Shown here: piece by piece, positions 7,396 through 14,987 of the stretch | Layout: every line of letters starts with the position of its first letter | Numbering within the stretch: position 1 is the first letter of the stretch | NCBI GenBank assembly: GCA_030603685.1 | Contig: JAUVXG010000001.1 | Coordinates: 16,333-80,332, forward strand | Direction of reading: 5' to 3' | Length of the DNA stretch: 64,000 nt | Source: Pleomorphomonas sp. | Lineage (GTDB): Bacteria > Pseudomonadota > Alphaproteobacteria > Rhizobiales > Pleomorphomonadaceae | Notes under the pieces: model-generated | Told to the model about the DNA's origin: nothing | The model's database searches: none | Seen by the model: only the letters and a program-made list of their open reading frames with translations | Made by a program: the position numbers and the translations under genes

Positions 7396-8562
7396 TTGTC
7401 CGCCCTTGAAGAGATTGCCGCCATCGCCGGCGAAGCCGTGCTCTGGCGTCGCGATCTGCATCGCCGTCCCGAACTGCTCTACGCTCTCGACGAGACCTCC
7501 GCCTTTGTTGCCGGAAAGCTCGGCGAGTTCGGCCTCGACGAGGTCGTGACCGGCGTCGGAGGCTGCGGGGTCGTCGGCGTGCTCCGGGGGCGGCCGGGCA
7601 ACCGGGCCGTGGCGCTGCGCGCCGACATGGACGCCTTGCCGATCGAGGAAATCACTGGGACTCCCTGGGCCTCCCAGACGCCCGGGACCATGCATGCCTG
7701 CGGCCACGACGGCCATACGGCGACGCTCCTGGCCGCCGCCCGCCATCTCGCGGCTGATCGCGATTTTGCCGGCACCGTCGTTTTCGTGTTCCAACCGGCC
7801 GAAGAGGGTGGCGCCGGAGCCCGGGCGATGATCGAGGATGGCCTGTTCCAACGGTTCCCAGTGGACGAGATCTACGGAACCCACAACCTGCCGGGACTGC
7901 CGGTGGGCCGCTTCGCCGTACGCCCCGGCGCCATCATGGCCTCCACCGACCGCTTCTACATCGATATCCTCGGCCGGGGCGGACACGCCGCCCGCCCGCA
8001 CGAGACCATCGACCCCATTCTGGTGGGCGCCCAGATGGTCACGGCCCTCCAGTCGATCGTGGCGCGCAACACCGATCCGCTCGCCTCGGGCGTCGTCTCG
8101 GTGACGACGTTCCATGCCGGCAACACCGACAACGTCATTCCGCAGACCGCTCGCCTGTCGGGAACGGTCCGCGCGCTTGATGAAAAGGTTCGCGCGGACC
8201 TCGAGGCGTCGGTCGGCCGCATCGCAACGGCCGTCGCTTCGACGTTCGGCGCCGAAGCACGTGTCGCCTACGAGCGCGGTTATCCGGTGACCGTGAACCA
8301 CGTGGTGCCCGCGGGACGGGTTGGCGATGTCGTCGAAGGCCTGTTCGGCAGCAAGGCCGTCAATCGGACCGGGACGCCGTTGATGGCGGCGGAAGACTTC
8401 TCCTACTACCTCGAGCGCGTACCCGGCGCCTACTTCTTCATGGGTAACGGTCCTTCGGCCGGCCTTCACCACCCCGCCTACGATTTCGCGGACGACGCCA
8501 TCGCCCCGGGCGCTGCCGTCTGGGCCGCCCTGGCCAAGGCAAGCCTTGCCGCCGCTACGTGA
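7396..8562 (+). CDS. M20 family metallo-amidohydrolase (HipO-like)
   Basis: A 388-residue cytoplasmic zinc hydrolase of the hippurate hydrolase / N-acyl-L-amino-acid amidohydrolase group. It contains HACGHDGHT, which carries metal ligands, FQPAEEGGAGA with the catalytic glutamate, and a dimerisation insert (about 180-290, GRGGHAARPHETIDP). Members cleave N-acylated amino acids or related amides; the exact substrate cannot be fixed. The start is TTG at 7396, with AGAGAGG eight bases upstream and the expected N-terminal LWRRDLHRRPEL. Confidence 0.9.
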   Translation: MSALEEIAAIAGEAVLWRRDLHRRPELLYALDETSAFVAGKLGEFGLDEVVTGVGGCGVVGVLRGRPGNRAVALRADMDALPIEEITGTPWASQTPGTMHACGHDGHTATLLAAARHLAADRDFAGTVVFVFQPAEEGGAGARAMIEDGLFQRFPVDEIYGTHNLPGLPVGRFAVRPGAIMASTDRFYIDILGRGGHAARPHETIDPILVGAQMVTALQSIVARNTDPLASGVVSVTTFHAGNTDNVIPQTARLSGTVRALDEKVRADLEASVGRIATAVASTFGAEARVAYERGYPVTVNHVVPAGRVGDVVEGLFGSKAVNRTGTPLMAAEDFSYYLERVPGAYFFMGNGPSAGLHHPAYDFADDAIAPGAAVWAALAKASLAAAT

Positions 8563-8639
8563 TCCGATCACCGCTTAATGCTTTGGGAACGACCGCCTTC
8601 TAGGCTGTCCGAGCGGTCGATGCGGACCGCCCGGAGGGC

Positions 8640-9152
8640 ATGATGCTCCGTCTCCTGTGGTTGGTATTGGCGGCAACGGTGGTGATCGGCTTCTTCGCAC
8701 CGGAGCTGCAGCGATTTGCAACTCTGCCGGAAGCCAAGGACACTCCCGCGCCGGCGGCCAAACCGAAGCCCGCCCTCCCGTTCGGCAGGGTCGAGATCGC
8801 CGCCGACGGTCGTGGCCACTTCGTCTTTACCGGTCGCGTCAACGGCCGGTCGCTCTCCATGCTGGCCGACACCGGCGCGACCCTTGTGGCCCTGCGCGCG
8901 TCCGACGCCCGAACCGCCGGCCTGATCGTTCTTCCCGGCGATTACACGGCAAAGGTTTCAACCGCCGGCGGCGTTGCCGAGGCCGCCCGTGTCCGCCTTC
9001 GCGAGATCGAAGTCGGCGATATCAGGGTGAGTGATGTCGATGCCTTGGTCCTGTCCGATGAGCAACTCGCCACCAATCTCTTGGGAATGAGCTTCCTCAG
9101 CCGCCTCAAGGCCTTCTCCATCGAGAACGGACGCCTTGTCCTCAGCCAGTAA
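8640..9152 (+). CDS. Membrane-anchored retropepsin-like aspartic protease (TIGR02281 type)
   Basis: A 170-residue protein with an N-terminal transmembrane anchor (about residues 4-20), a Pro/Ala/Lys linker and a retropepsin fold with the single catalytic motif MLADTGAT near residue 80. The half-size protease would act as a dimer on the periplasmic side. The family is widespread in Rhizobiales, but its targets are little known. Two tandem ATGs are possible: GGAGG sits too close to 8640 and better spaced for 8643. Confidence 0.85.
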   Translation: MMLRLLWLVLAATVVIGFFAPELQRFATLPEAKDTPAPAAKPKPALPFGRVEIAADGRGHFVFTGRVNGRSLSMLADTGATLVALRASDARTAGLIVLPGDYTAKVSTAGGVAEAARVRLREIEVGDIRVSDVDALVLSDEQLATNLLGMSFLSRLKAFSIENGRLVLSQ

Positions 9153-9213
9153 ACGCCTCGCCACCTTGCAGCCAAGAGGGCGCAAGACGTTCCGGCGAAG
9201 ATGCGGCGGAAAC

Positions 9214-10842
9214 CTACTCGGCGGTCTTAGACTTCATCGCCGTCTGCATGCGCTCGGCCGCACCGCGCAGGGTAATCCTGACGAGAACCGTCCCGCTCTC
9301 ATCCTTCTCCACGCCAGAGAGCTGGCCGTCGACGCGGGCTACGGCGGCCTTGAGGGCGGCGAGCGCCAGGTTGCTGTCGGCCGCGCAAGCCCCCTTGGCC
9401 CCAGCGGCGGCGCGCACCTGCACCTGCAGGCCGGCGGTCTCGAAGTCGATGCCCCTCAGGTCGATCTTCATGTCGACCGGCAGGGTGCCAAGCTCCGTGT
9501 AGGCGGCAAAGGCGGCAAAGCGTACCACGGACCGAAGGTTGTCCTTGCCGCCGGCAAGCTCCGGATCCTCGCCCTCGACCTCGAAGAGCTGCACGGCCCC
9601 GGCTTCCTTGGCCGCATCGAGCCATTCGCGCACGAAGTCGGCGACCTGCACGTGCTCGCGCCCCTTCTTACCGCCTCCCATCAACGCGAGGCAGGCTTCC
9701 AGCATCTGCTTGTACTCGAAGACCCGCACGGTGGATCGGGTAACCTCGTCCATGCCGGACTTGAGCGCGGCCTCCGCCGCGATGCGTGCGCCGTATATCG
9801 CGCTGATGTCGACGCCGACCAGAACGTTGACCGGCGCCCGCGTTTCCGCGCCAAGCACCAGTGAAGCCATCAGCGCCTGCTTCGGCCCGTTCGGCGTCGG
9901 AAACTCCACGGCCCGGATACCGCTCTTGTAGGTGTCGACGTAGGCCTTCAGGCCGAGACGCGCCCCACTCGTCACGTCGCGGAGCATCAGCGGAGACACC
10001 TCGTTGGTTCGCAGAATGTCACGGCCGAACAGACGGGCGCAGGATGGATTGGCGAAGAAGGGGTGGCCGTCGGTGTTGATCTGCAACACCGCGAAGGGGG
10101 AGGACTCGATGATGGTATCGGCGACCATGACGCGCGTCCGCCAAACGTCCGCCAGCATCGAACGAAGACACTCGAAGGCGAAGGTCAGCTTGCCGACCTC
10201 GCCGCCCCAAGACCGAAGCGGTTGGCCGCGATCGGCTGAGGCGGGATCGTGCAGCATGGCCTCGACGCCCGCCCGAACCCGACGCAAAGGCCACCACACC
10301 ATCATCAACATGACAAGCTCGGTGACGCCGGCCGCCGCCATTCCGCCCCCGAGCGCAATCGTGACAGCCCGTTCGTCGCGGACCGTCTCGAGGCTGGTGA
10401 TCTCCCCGACGTCCACTCTCAGGAAGATGTGAAAGGGTGTCTGCGATGCCTCCGGCGGATAGTAGAAGTCGGCCTTGGCGCTTCCGGCCGGGCGGAACAC
10501 GGTACGCCCCGTGCGCATGACGGCGTTGAAACTCGCCTCGACGCGCTCACCGAACACCTGTTGTTCATGCCCGGAGCCATCGTAGAGCCCGCCGCCACGA
10601 ATGGCGCCGATCACCACCAACCGCTCGGCGACTCGGGTGATCTCGTCGGCCTTGCTCTGGAAGCGAGGATCGATTGCCGCGGACAGGATCTTGCCCACAT
10701 CAGCATAGCGTCGTTCGAGATACCGTTCGTCGTCGTGGTCGCGCACGACGCTGGTAATCGAGAGAAGAGCGGCGACCACCGCGCCGAACGCCAGTATCGA
10801 CGGCCTGAGGATCGTGGAGATGTGGAAAGCCGCTGATGCCAC
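9214..10842 (-). CDS. Membrane PAS-domain sensor with degenerate kinase-like C-terminus
   Basis: A 542-residue protein with TM1 (about 16-32), a periplasmic region (33-158) and TM2 (about 159-186). A PAS-like domain (about 242-330: SSPFAVLQINTDG, ANPSCARLFGRD) and a C-terminal region (about 380-542) follow. That last part sits where HisKA/HATPase would be, but I see no H-box histidine, no N box and no G-rich ATP lid. It may be a pseudokinase-like scaffold or a receptor for a partner. The start is GTG with only a weak ribosome site. It lies downstream of the two TadE-like genes on the same strand. Confidence 0.6.
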   Translation of the reverse strand: MASAAFHISTILRPSILAFGAVVAALLSITSVVRDHDDERYLERRYADVGKILSAAIDPRFQSKADEITRVAERLVVIGAIRGGGLYDGSGHEQQVFGERVEASFNAVMRTGRTVFRPAGSAKADFYYPPEASQTPFHIFLRVDVGEITSLETVRDERAVTIALGGGMAAAGVTELVMLMMVWWPLRRVRAGVEAMLHDPASADRGQPLRSWGGEVGKLTFAFECLRSMLADVWRTRVMVADTIIESSPFAVLQINTDGHPFFANPSCARLFGRDILRTNEVSPLMLRDVTSGARLGLKAYVDTYKSGIRAVEFPTPNGPKQALMASLVLGAETRAPVNVLVGVDISAIYGARIAAEAALKSGMDEVTRSTVRVFEYKQMLEACLALMGGGKKGREHVQVADFVREWLDAAKEAGAVQLFEVEGEDPELAGGKDNLRSVVRFAAFAAYTELGTLPVDMKIDLRGIDFETAGLQVQVRAAAGAKGACAADSNLALAALKAAVARVDGQLSGVEKDESGTVLVRITLRGAAERMQTAMKSKTAE

Positions 10843-10916
10843 AGGATGTGTTCTCTCGAGGAAAGGCTCCAGACCGCAGTTTCTCGATCCTACCAGCCCC
10901 GTGTTGCCGGCTCGTT

Positions 10917-10938
10917 AACTGCCATATCGCCGGCAGTT
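10917..10938. repeat. Intergenic inverted repeat between sensor and TadE-like gene
   Basis: Perfect 7-bp arms AACTGCC (10917-10923) and GGCAGTT (10932-10938) with an 8-base loop. They lie in the 126 bp between the TadE-like gene and the sensor. There is no T-run, so it is an operator or an mRNA hairpin rather than a clear terminator. Confidence 0.4.
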
Positions 10939-10968
10939 GCTGGTTAAAGCTGCCACGGCAAGCGACGC

Positions 10969-11556
10969 CTAACCGGTAAAGGTGATCTTGTTCCCCTGGC
11001 GTGGCTTCAGAAAGAACACGTGCTCGAGATTATAGACGGTACTGCCGGTGATGCTCTTCATGACGTTGGCAAAGGGCGAGGTGAAGGCGTAGGTGACCCG
11101 CCCCACGACGACCTCGTCGCCGACCGTCGCAATGGTACCGGGAACCGCGAGCCCGGCGGGCGGGGCCACATTGACCGTCGCGGCCGTATCGTGGCGCGCC
11201 CTGGACCACGCGACCTTCTGTCCCGACGAGGTAATGTCGACAACGACCAGCACGACCTTCGCCGCCGAGGCGTCGTAGGGCTCGATAATGGCCGTTGTCG
11301 CGTCGAATATGTTGTTCATCATCGCCGAGCTGATCGAGCTCTGCTGGGCGACGAGATCGGATATGGTGCTGGCCGCCCGGCTGACCTTGCGATCGACGAT
11401 CAGCGCCGTCGTCACCTCACCACAACCGGCATAGATGATCAGCATCAGCGGCAGGATCAGCGCGAACTCCACCGCCGACACGCCCCGTCGCTCGACCGCG
11501 AAGCGCCCGACGAGCCGACCGAGCCGCACCCCGAGCTGCCCGAACCGCACTACCAT
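10969..11556 (-). CDS. TadE/TadG-like pilus assembly protein (second copy)
   Basis: A 195-residue pseudopilin-like protein. Its N-terminal half carries the TadE signature RRGVSAVEFALILPLMLIIY (about residues 23-42), a single membrane helix with a glutamate next to the VEFAL motif, followed by a periplasmic domain. The start ATG overlaps the stop of the preceding TadE-like gene by seven bases, so the two are translationally coupled. TadE-like minor pseudopilins assist Flp pilus biogenesis. Confidence 0.85.
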   Translation of the reverse strand: MVVRFGQLGVRLGRLVGRFAVERRGVSAVEFALILPLMLIIYAGCGEVTTALIVDRKVSRAASTISDLVAQQSSISSAMMNNIFDATTAIIEPYDASAAKVVLVVVDITSSGQKVAWSRARHDTAATVNVAPPAGLAVPGTIATVGDEVVVGRVTYAFTSPFANVMKSITGSTVYNLEHVFFLKPRQGNKITFTG

Positions 11557-12119
11557 GGAAAAGGCTCCGTCTGAAAGGCGACGACGGCGCCGAGCAACTG
11601 GTCGCCGTTCGCCAGCCTCGTGCTGCTGCGCGCCAGCATGTTGAACATGACCGGCCAGGCGTAGAAGCTGCGGACCACGATGATCTCGTTCTTGTTGCCG
11701 TTGGTGTACTTCGTCGACTTGATGTTTCCATCCTCATCGAGCGGGCTGGTTGGCGCATAGGACCCGAAGCTCGAATAGGATTGCACGTCGACGTAAAGGC
11801 GCGTCTCGCAATCGACGAGGTTGACCATGCCCTCGCAGACCTTGGTCTTGAACTTGTCCTGATCAAGCGGCAGCGCCTTGGCCTCGCCCGTCCGGATCAG
11901 GCGGGAAGCCGACACGGTGGCGGTGTCGAGCAGCTGACCGACGAAGAACATCAGCGCCATTTCGAGAATGGCGAACAGCAGCAGGAAGAACGGAATCGAG
12001 ACGATTGCGAACTCCACGGCCACCGCGCCACGACGATCGGACAGGAGCGCGCGCGGCGACGCGCCATCGCCGGCCGTACCGGTGGGATGATTACGATGGA
12101 AGGGCCAGATCCTGCGCAA
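11550..12119 (-). CDS. TadE-like pilus assembly protein (first copy)
   Basis: A 189-residue TadE-family protein with the helix DRRGAVAVEFAIVSIPFFLL at about residues 28-47, then a periplasmic domain containing two cysteines (VCEGMVNLVDCE). I place the start at TTG 12119, because GGGAGAAG lies six bases upstream; the longer frame overlaps the next gene and lacks a start signal. It is followed by the second TadE-like gene, with overlap. Both run opposite to the main flp-cpa-tad operon. Confidence 0.82.
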   Translation of the reverse strand: MRRIWPFHRNHPTGTAGDGASPRALLSDRRGAVAVEFAIVSIPFFLLLFAILEMALMFFVGQLLDTATVSASRLIRTGEAKALPLDQDKFKTKVCEGMVNLVDCETRLYVDVQSYSSFGSYAPTSPLDEDGNIKSTKYTNGNKNEIIVVRSFYAWPVMFNMLARSSTRLANGDQLLGAVVAFQTEPFPW

Positions 12120-12202
12120 TGAGGCTTCTCCCGCTGCGAATAGGCTCGCAAGAGCGGAGTGTGCCCCCAAACACCTTACCAAGCAGTGTAACCGATCGTG
12201 AA

Positions 12203-12730
12203 CTATTGGCTGTTCGGCGCGGCGGGAACCGAGGCGCCCGAGGAGTTTCCGCTCGCGCCCGTCGTCGTGGCGGTCGGGGCGCCGCTGCCCGAGCCATTGT
12301 GCTGGGCAACCTGCCCGAGAATGCCGCCGAAATGTTGCGAGTCGTCGCCCGGCACGGCAGCCGGCTGGCAATCCGGCAGACAGCTCAGGGATTGTCGCTT
12401 GGCTCCCTTGTAGACGGTAACCAGGTTCTCCGTCGCGGCGAGCACGGCGAGCTGGACGTCGGTGATGGTCTCGCCCTGCTCGTCAAGAACGATGAGATTG
12501 GTCTGGCCATAGGCTCGCCCCGTGACGATCAGCGTTTGCGCATCCTGCAATGTCGCATCGGCGATCGCCGGGTTGCCGATCACGATCGTGCTCGCCGGGG
12601 CGGCAAGGCGATAGATCCGAGCCTGATCGAGCTCGACCTTCACCATGTCGGCGGCTCGACTGCTGACGGGCGCGCCGACCGATATCACCACGGCCGCAAG
12701 AAGAGCCGAACGCACGAGCCTTGAGGACAT
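12203..12730 (-). CDS. Secreted pilus-assembly N-terminal-domain protein (CpaC N-domain-like)
   Basis: A 175-residue protein with a Sec signal peptide (MSSRLVRSALLAAVV, cleavage near SRAA) and one domain resembling the N-terminal domain of the secretin CpaC/RcpA: LDQARIYRLAAPASTIVIGN, then TLIVTGRAYGQTNLIVLD. The tail is Ser/Gly/Thr-rich and low-complexity. It lacks any secretin barrel, so it is a stand-alone N-domain. The start is ATG at 12730 with GGAG six bases upstream. As the first gene of the TadE-like cluster it may cap or tune the CpaC channel; that is inference. Confidence 0.8.
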   Translation of the reverse strand: MSSRLVRSALLAAVVISVGAPVSSRAADMVKVELDQARIYRLAAPASTIVIGNPAIADATLQDAQTLIVTGRAYGQTNLIVLDEQGETITDVQLAVLAATENLVTVYKGAKRQSLSCLPDCQPAAVPGDDSQHFGGILGQVAQHNGSGSGAPTATTTGASGNSSGASVPAAPNSQ

Positions 12731-13139
12731 GGGACGCTCCGGTAACCATCTGTTCACCGAGATCATCCCTAGAGTTGGTAAACAAAGCGCCAACGCTATC
12801 GCACTTCTCCGCGTTTCGGACCGATGCAGCCCTACGGAGTACAGCGGCCGTTTCAAAATGGATTTGTCGTGAGCCGTCGCGAAGCAATGGAAAGAAGCCT
12901 TTTCTGGACCTCTTTGGTATTTTCCGGCTCTCGACACAAGGTAAATGAAGAGTTTTCTGCCCAGCAGTTCAGTTAACTTTAACCATCCAACGACTTCCGC
13001 CGATAGAGGCGAGTTTCTACGATCACCTTAACTCACTGGAAACAGCTGGCGGTCTAGATTGATCGCGGTTCAGACGGGTCAGGCGAAAATAGACCATCGA
13101 ACCTGTGCTGTCAGATATGTGAGCTTAGGAGTACCTCAA
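12731..13139. other. 409-bp divergent control region, pilus genes
   Basis: No credible gene lies here. The region separates the divergent secreted-domain/TadE cluster from flp and should hold promoters for both. On the right it carries TTAA-rich elements (TTAACTTTAACCATCC at 12973-12988, TTAAC at 13028-13032) that resemble CtrA half-sites, but no full TTAA-N7-TTAA spacing. Small ORFs crossing it have no ribosome sites or recognisable product. Confidence 0.5.
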
Positions 13140-13331
13140 ATGAAGGCTCTCGTTTCGCGTTTCCTCAAGGACGAATCCGGCGCCACCGCCATCGAATACG
13201 GCCTGATTGCCTCGCTGATCGCCGTTGCCATCATCACCGCGGCCACCACCCTCGGCAACAACATCAGCGCCACGTTCAATTCGATTGCCGATGAGATCAA
13301 GCCGAAGACCGCCGCCACCACCACCCCCTAA
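13140..13331 (+). CDS. flp: Flp/PilA-type pilin subunit
   Basis: A 63-residue prepilin with a short basic leader ending in ESG, then the mature N-terminus ATAIEYGLIASLIAVAIITA, with Glu5 and Tyr6 of the Flp motif. Cleavage after the glycine would be by the CpaA peptidase encoded next. AGGAG lies eight bases before ATG. A strong terminator follows, so flp is probably made as a separate abundant message, with read-through to the assembly genes. Confidence 0.95.
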   Translation: MKALVSRFLKDESGATAIEYGLIASLIAVAIITAATTLGNNISATFNSIADEIKPKTAATTTP

Positions 13332-13414
13332 GCCAAGTTAGGCACGACGGTCCGGTGGATCGTCGACAGCCGCCTGAAACGATGTTTCGTGGTGGCCTTG
13401 GATATCGGGATCCC

Positions 13415-13443
13415 AAAGGGGAGGCCAGGACGGCCTCCCCTTT
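13415..13443 (+). terminator. Intrinsic terminator after flp
   Basis: A perfect 12-bp stem AAAGGGGAGGCC / GGCCTCCCCTTT with a five-base loop, 84 bp after the flp stop. The downstream strand has only a short T tract, which may allow partial read-through to cpaA. Confidence 0.75.
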
Positions 13444-13541
13444 CGATTCCGCGAAGGTCGCCATCGTTCAGGTGCCGTTTACCCTGGTTGGCTAGTCTCC
13501 TGTCCACCTCCAGCCGGAAGGCACCCCGGAGACTACCCGCC

Positions 13542-14054
13542 TTGCACATCGTCGCCATCCTCCTCAGTGCCGTCTTCCCCATCGTGGTCACAGTCGCCGC
13601 CTGTTACGACCTTCTGACCATGCAGATCCCCAATCGCTTTCCGGCCGCGCTCGCCCTCGCCTTTCTTGCCTTGGCGTTACTGAGTGGCCTGCCGCTTCAG
13701 GTGATCGGCCTCCATCTTCTCGCCGGACTCGGTGTCCTCGTCGGCACGTTCGCTCTGTTTGCCTTCGGCTACCTCGGTGGCGGCGACGCCAAGCTCGCCT
13801 CGGCCATCGCGCTCTGGGTGGGCATTGAACAGGCCCTACCTTTCCTGATCCTGACCGCCCTGTTCGGCGGCGCACTGTCGCTCATCATACTGAGCTATCG
13901 CTCGATGCCGTTGCCCGGATTCCTGCTCGGTTGGACGGCCGCTTTGCGTTTGCACGAGAAGGGCGCCGGCATTCCCTATGGCGTGGCGATCGCAGCCGCA
14001 GCATTGATGGTTTTCCCAGATACTCCCTGGTTCGCCGTCTTCGCTTCCATGTGA
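13542..14054 (+). CDS. cpaA: Prepilin peptidase CpaA (TadV)
   Basis: A 170-residue polytopic membrane aspartic peptidase that processes Flp prepilin. The two catalytic aspartates are in YDLLTMQIPN (about residue 22) and in FGYLGGGDAKL (about residue 86, the GxGD motif). It lacks the N-methyltransferase domain of type IV PilD, as usual for TadV/CpaA. The start is TTG at 13542, which gives the normal short N-terminus before the first helix; the longer frame runs through the flp terminator. Confidence 0.88.
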   Translation: MHIVAILLSAVFPIVVTVAACYDLLTMQIPNRFPAALALAFLALALLSGLPLQVIGLHLLAGLGVLVGTFALFAFGYLGGGDAKLASAIALWVGIEQALPFLILTALFGGALSLIILSYRSMPLPGFLLGWTAALRLHEKGAGIPYGVAIAAAALMVFPDTPWFAVFASM

Positions 14055-14113
14055 CGCTAAGGAAGCTGATTCCTGAACGGCCGAAACAAACCGAGACGAT
14101 TTCAAACACCTTA

Positions 14114-14128
14114 TTAACCATAAATTCA
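14114..14128. promoter_or_regulatory. Near-consensus CtrA box upstream of cpaB
   Basis: TTAA-N7-TTCA at 14114-14128, 65 bp before the cpaB start: one mismatch from the CtrA consensus TTAA-N7-TTAA. Pilus genes are CtrA targets in Caulobacter. It lies in the 138 bp between cpaA and cpaB, consistent with a separate promoter. Confidence 0.4.
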
Positions 14129-14192
14129 GCGTTACCCCGTGTACTTGGACGTCGAATGGAACGTTCGTCGTCCTGCGTCGCGAGGCAACATC

Positions 14193-14987
14193 ATGCGCCC
14201 GATCCAACTGATCATTCTGCTCGTCGCTGGTGTCGCCGCCGCCGGTGCCGGCCTCATCGCGACACGGATCGGCACCCGCGACACCGCTGCGCCGCAGGAA
14301 GTGGCGGTCCAGCCCGCCCCCCCTCCGATCGACCTCGAAGACGTTCTCGTCGCCGCCAGGGACATCGGAATCGGCAAGGGTATCGACGCCGACAGCCTCG
14401 TCTGGAAACCCTGGCCCAAGGACGGATTGAGCGAGGGTTATATCCAGCGATCGGGTGAGCCGGACGCCGTCACCGATCTCAAGGGCATGCTGGCGCGTAC
14501 CCCCATCCTCGCCGGCGAACCCATCCGCAAGGCCAAGCTGGTGCGTTCGGATCGCGGCTTCCTGTCGGCCGTGCTGCCCGAGGGCATGCGCGCCGTGGCG
14601 GTACGCGTCAACGCCGCCTCGACGGCCGGCGGGTTCATCCTGCCGGAAGACCGCGTCGACATCCTGCTGGTCCGCCAGAAGGACGCCAACGAAGCCGTGG
14701 CCGAAACCATCCTCACCGACGTGAGGGTGCTGGCGATCGACCAGTCGGTGCAGCAGACCGGCGACGACAAGCAGCCATCGATGGTCGCGCAAAACACGGC
14801 AACGCTGGAGCTCACGCCCGACCAGACCGAACTCGTCACCCAGGCCCAGCAGATCGGCTCGATCTCACTGGCGTTGCGTCCGCTCGTCGACGCCAACCAG
14901 CCCGCCGCGCGGCAACGCAAGCCGACCGGCATCGCCGTCGTGAAATTCGGCGTCGTCTCCCGCGTCACGGCCCAGCAAGCGCCATGA
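14193..14987 (+). CDS. cpaB: Flp pilus assembly protein CpaB (RcpC)
   Basis: A 264-residue periplasmic protein anchored by an N-terminal helix (about 4-22). A SAF domain (DVLVAARDIGIGKGIDADSL) and the RcpC/CpaB domain follow, with EGMRAVAVRVNAASTAGGFI and PEDRVDILLVR. It associates with the secretin CpaC. The start is ATG 14193 with GCGAGG upstream. The stop overlaps the cpaC start by four bases. Confidence 0.92.
   Translation: MRPIQLIILLVAGVAAAGAGLIATRIGTRDTAAPQEVAVQPAPPPIDLEDVLVAARDIGIGKGIDADSLVWKPWPKDGLSEGYIQRSGEPDAVTDLKGMLARTPILAGEPIRKAKLVRSDRGFLSAVLPEGMRAVAVRVNAASTAGGFILPEDRVDILLVRQKDANEAVAETILTDVRVLAIDQSVQQTGDDKQPSMVAQNTATLELTPDQTELVTQAQQIGSISLALRPLVDANQPAARQRKPTGIAVVKFGVVSRVTAQQAP

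Noticed and set aside
12973..12988. Full CtrA box before flp
   Set aside because: The two TTAA elements are only two bases apart, not seven; only half-site resemblance remains.
12731..13139. Small protein gene in the pilus control region
   Set aside because: The ORFs there lack ribosome sites and have scrambled, shadow-like composition.
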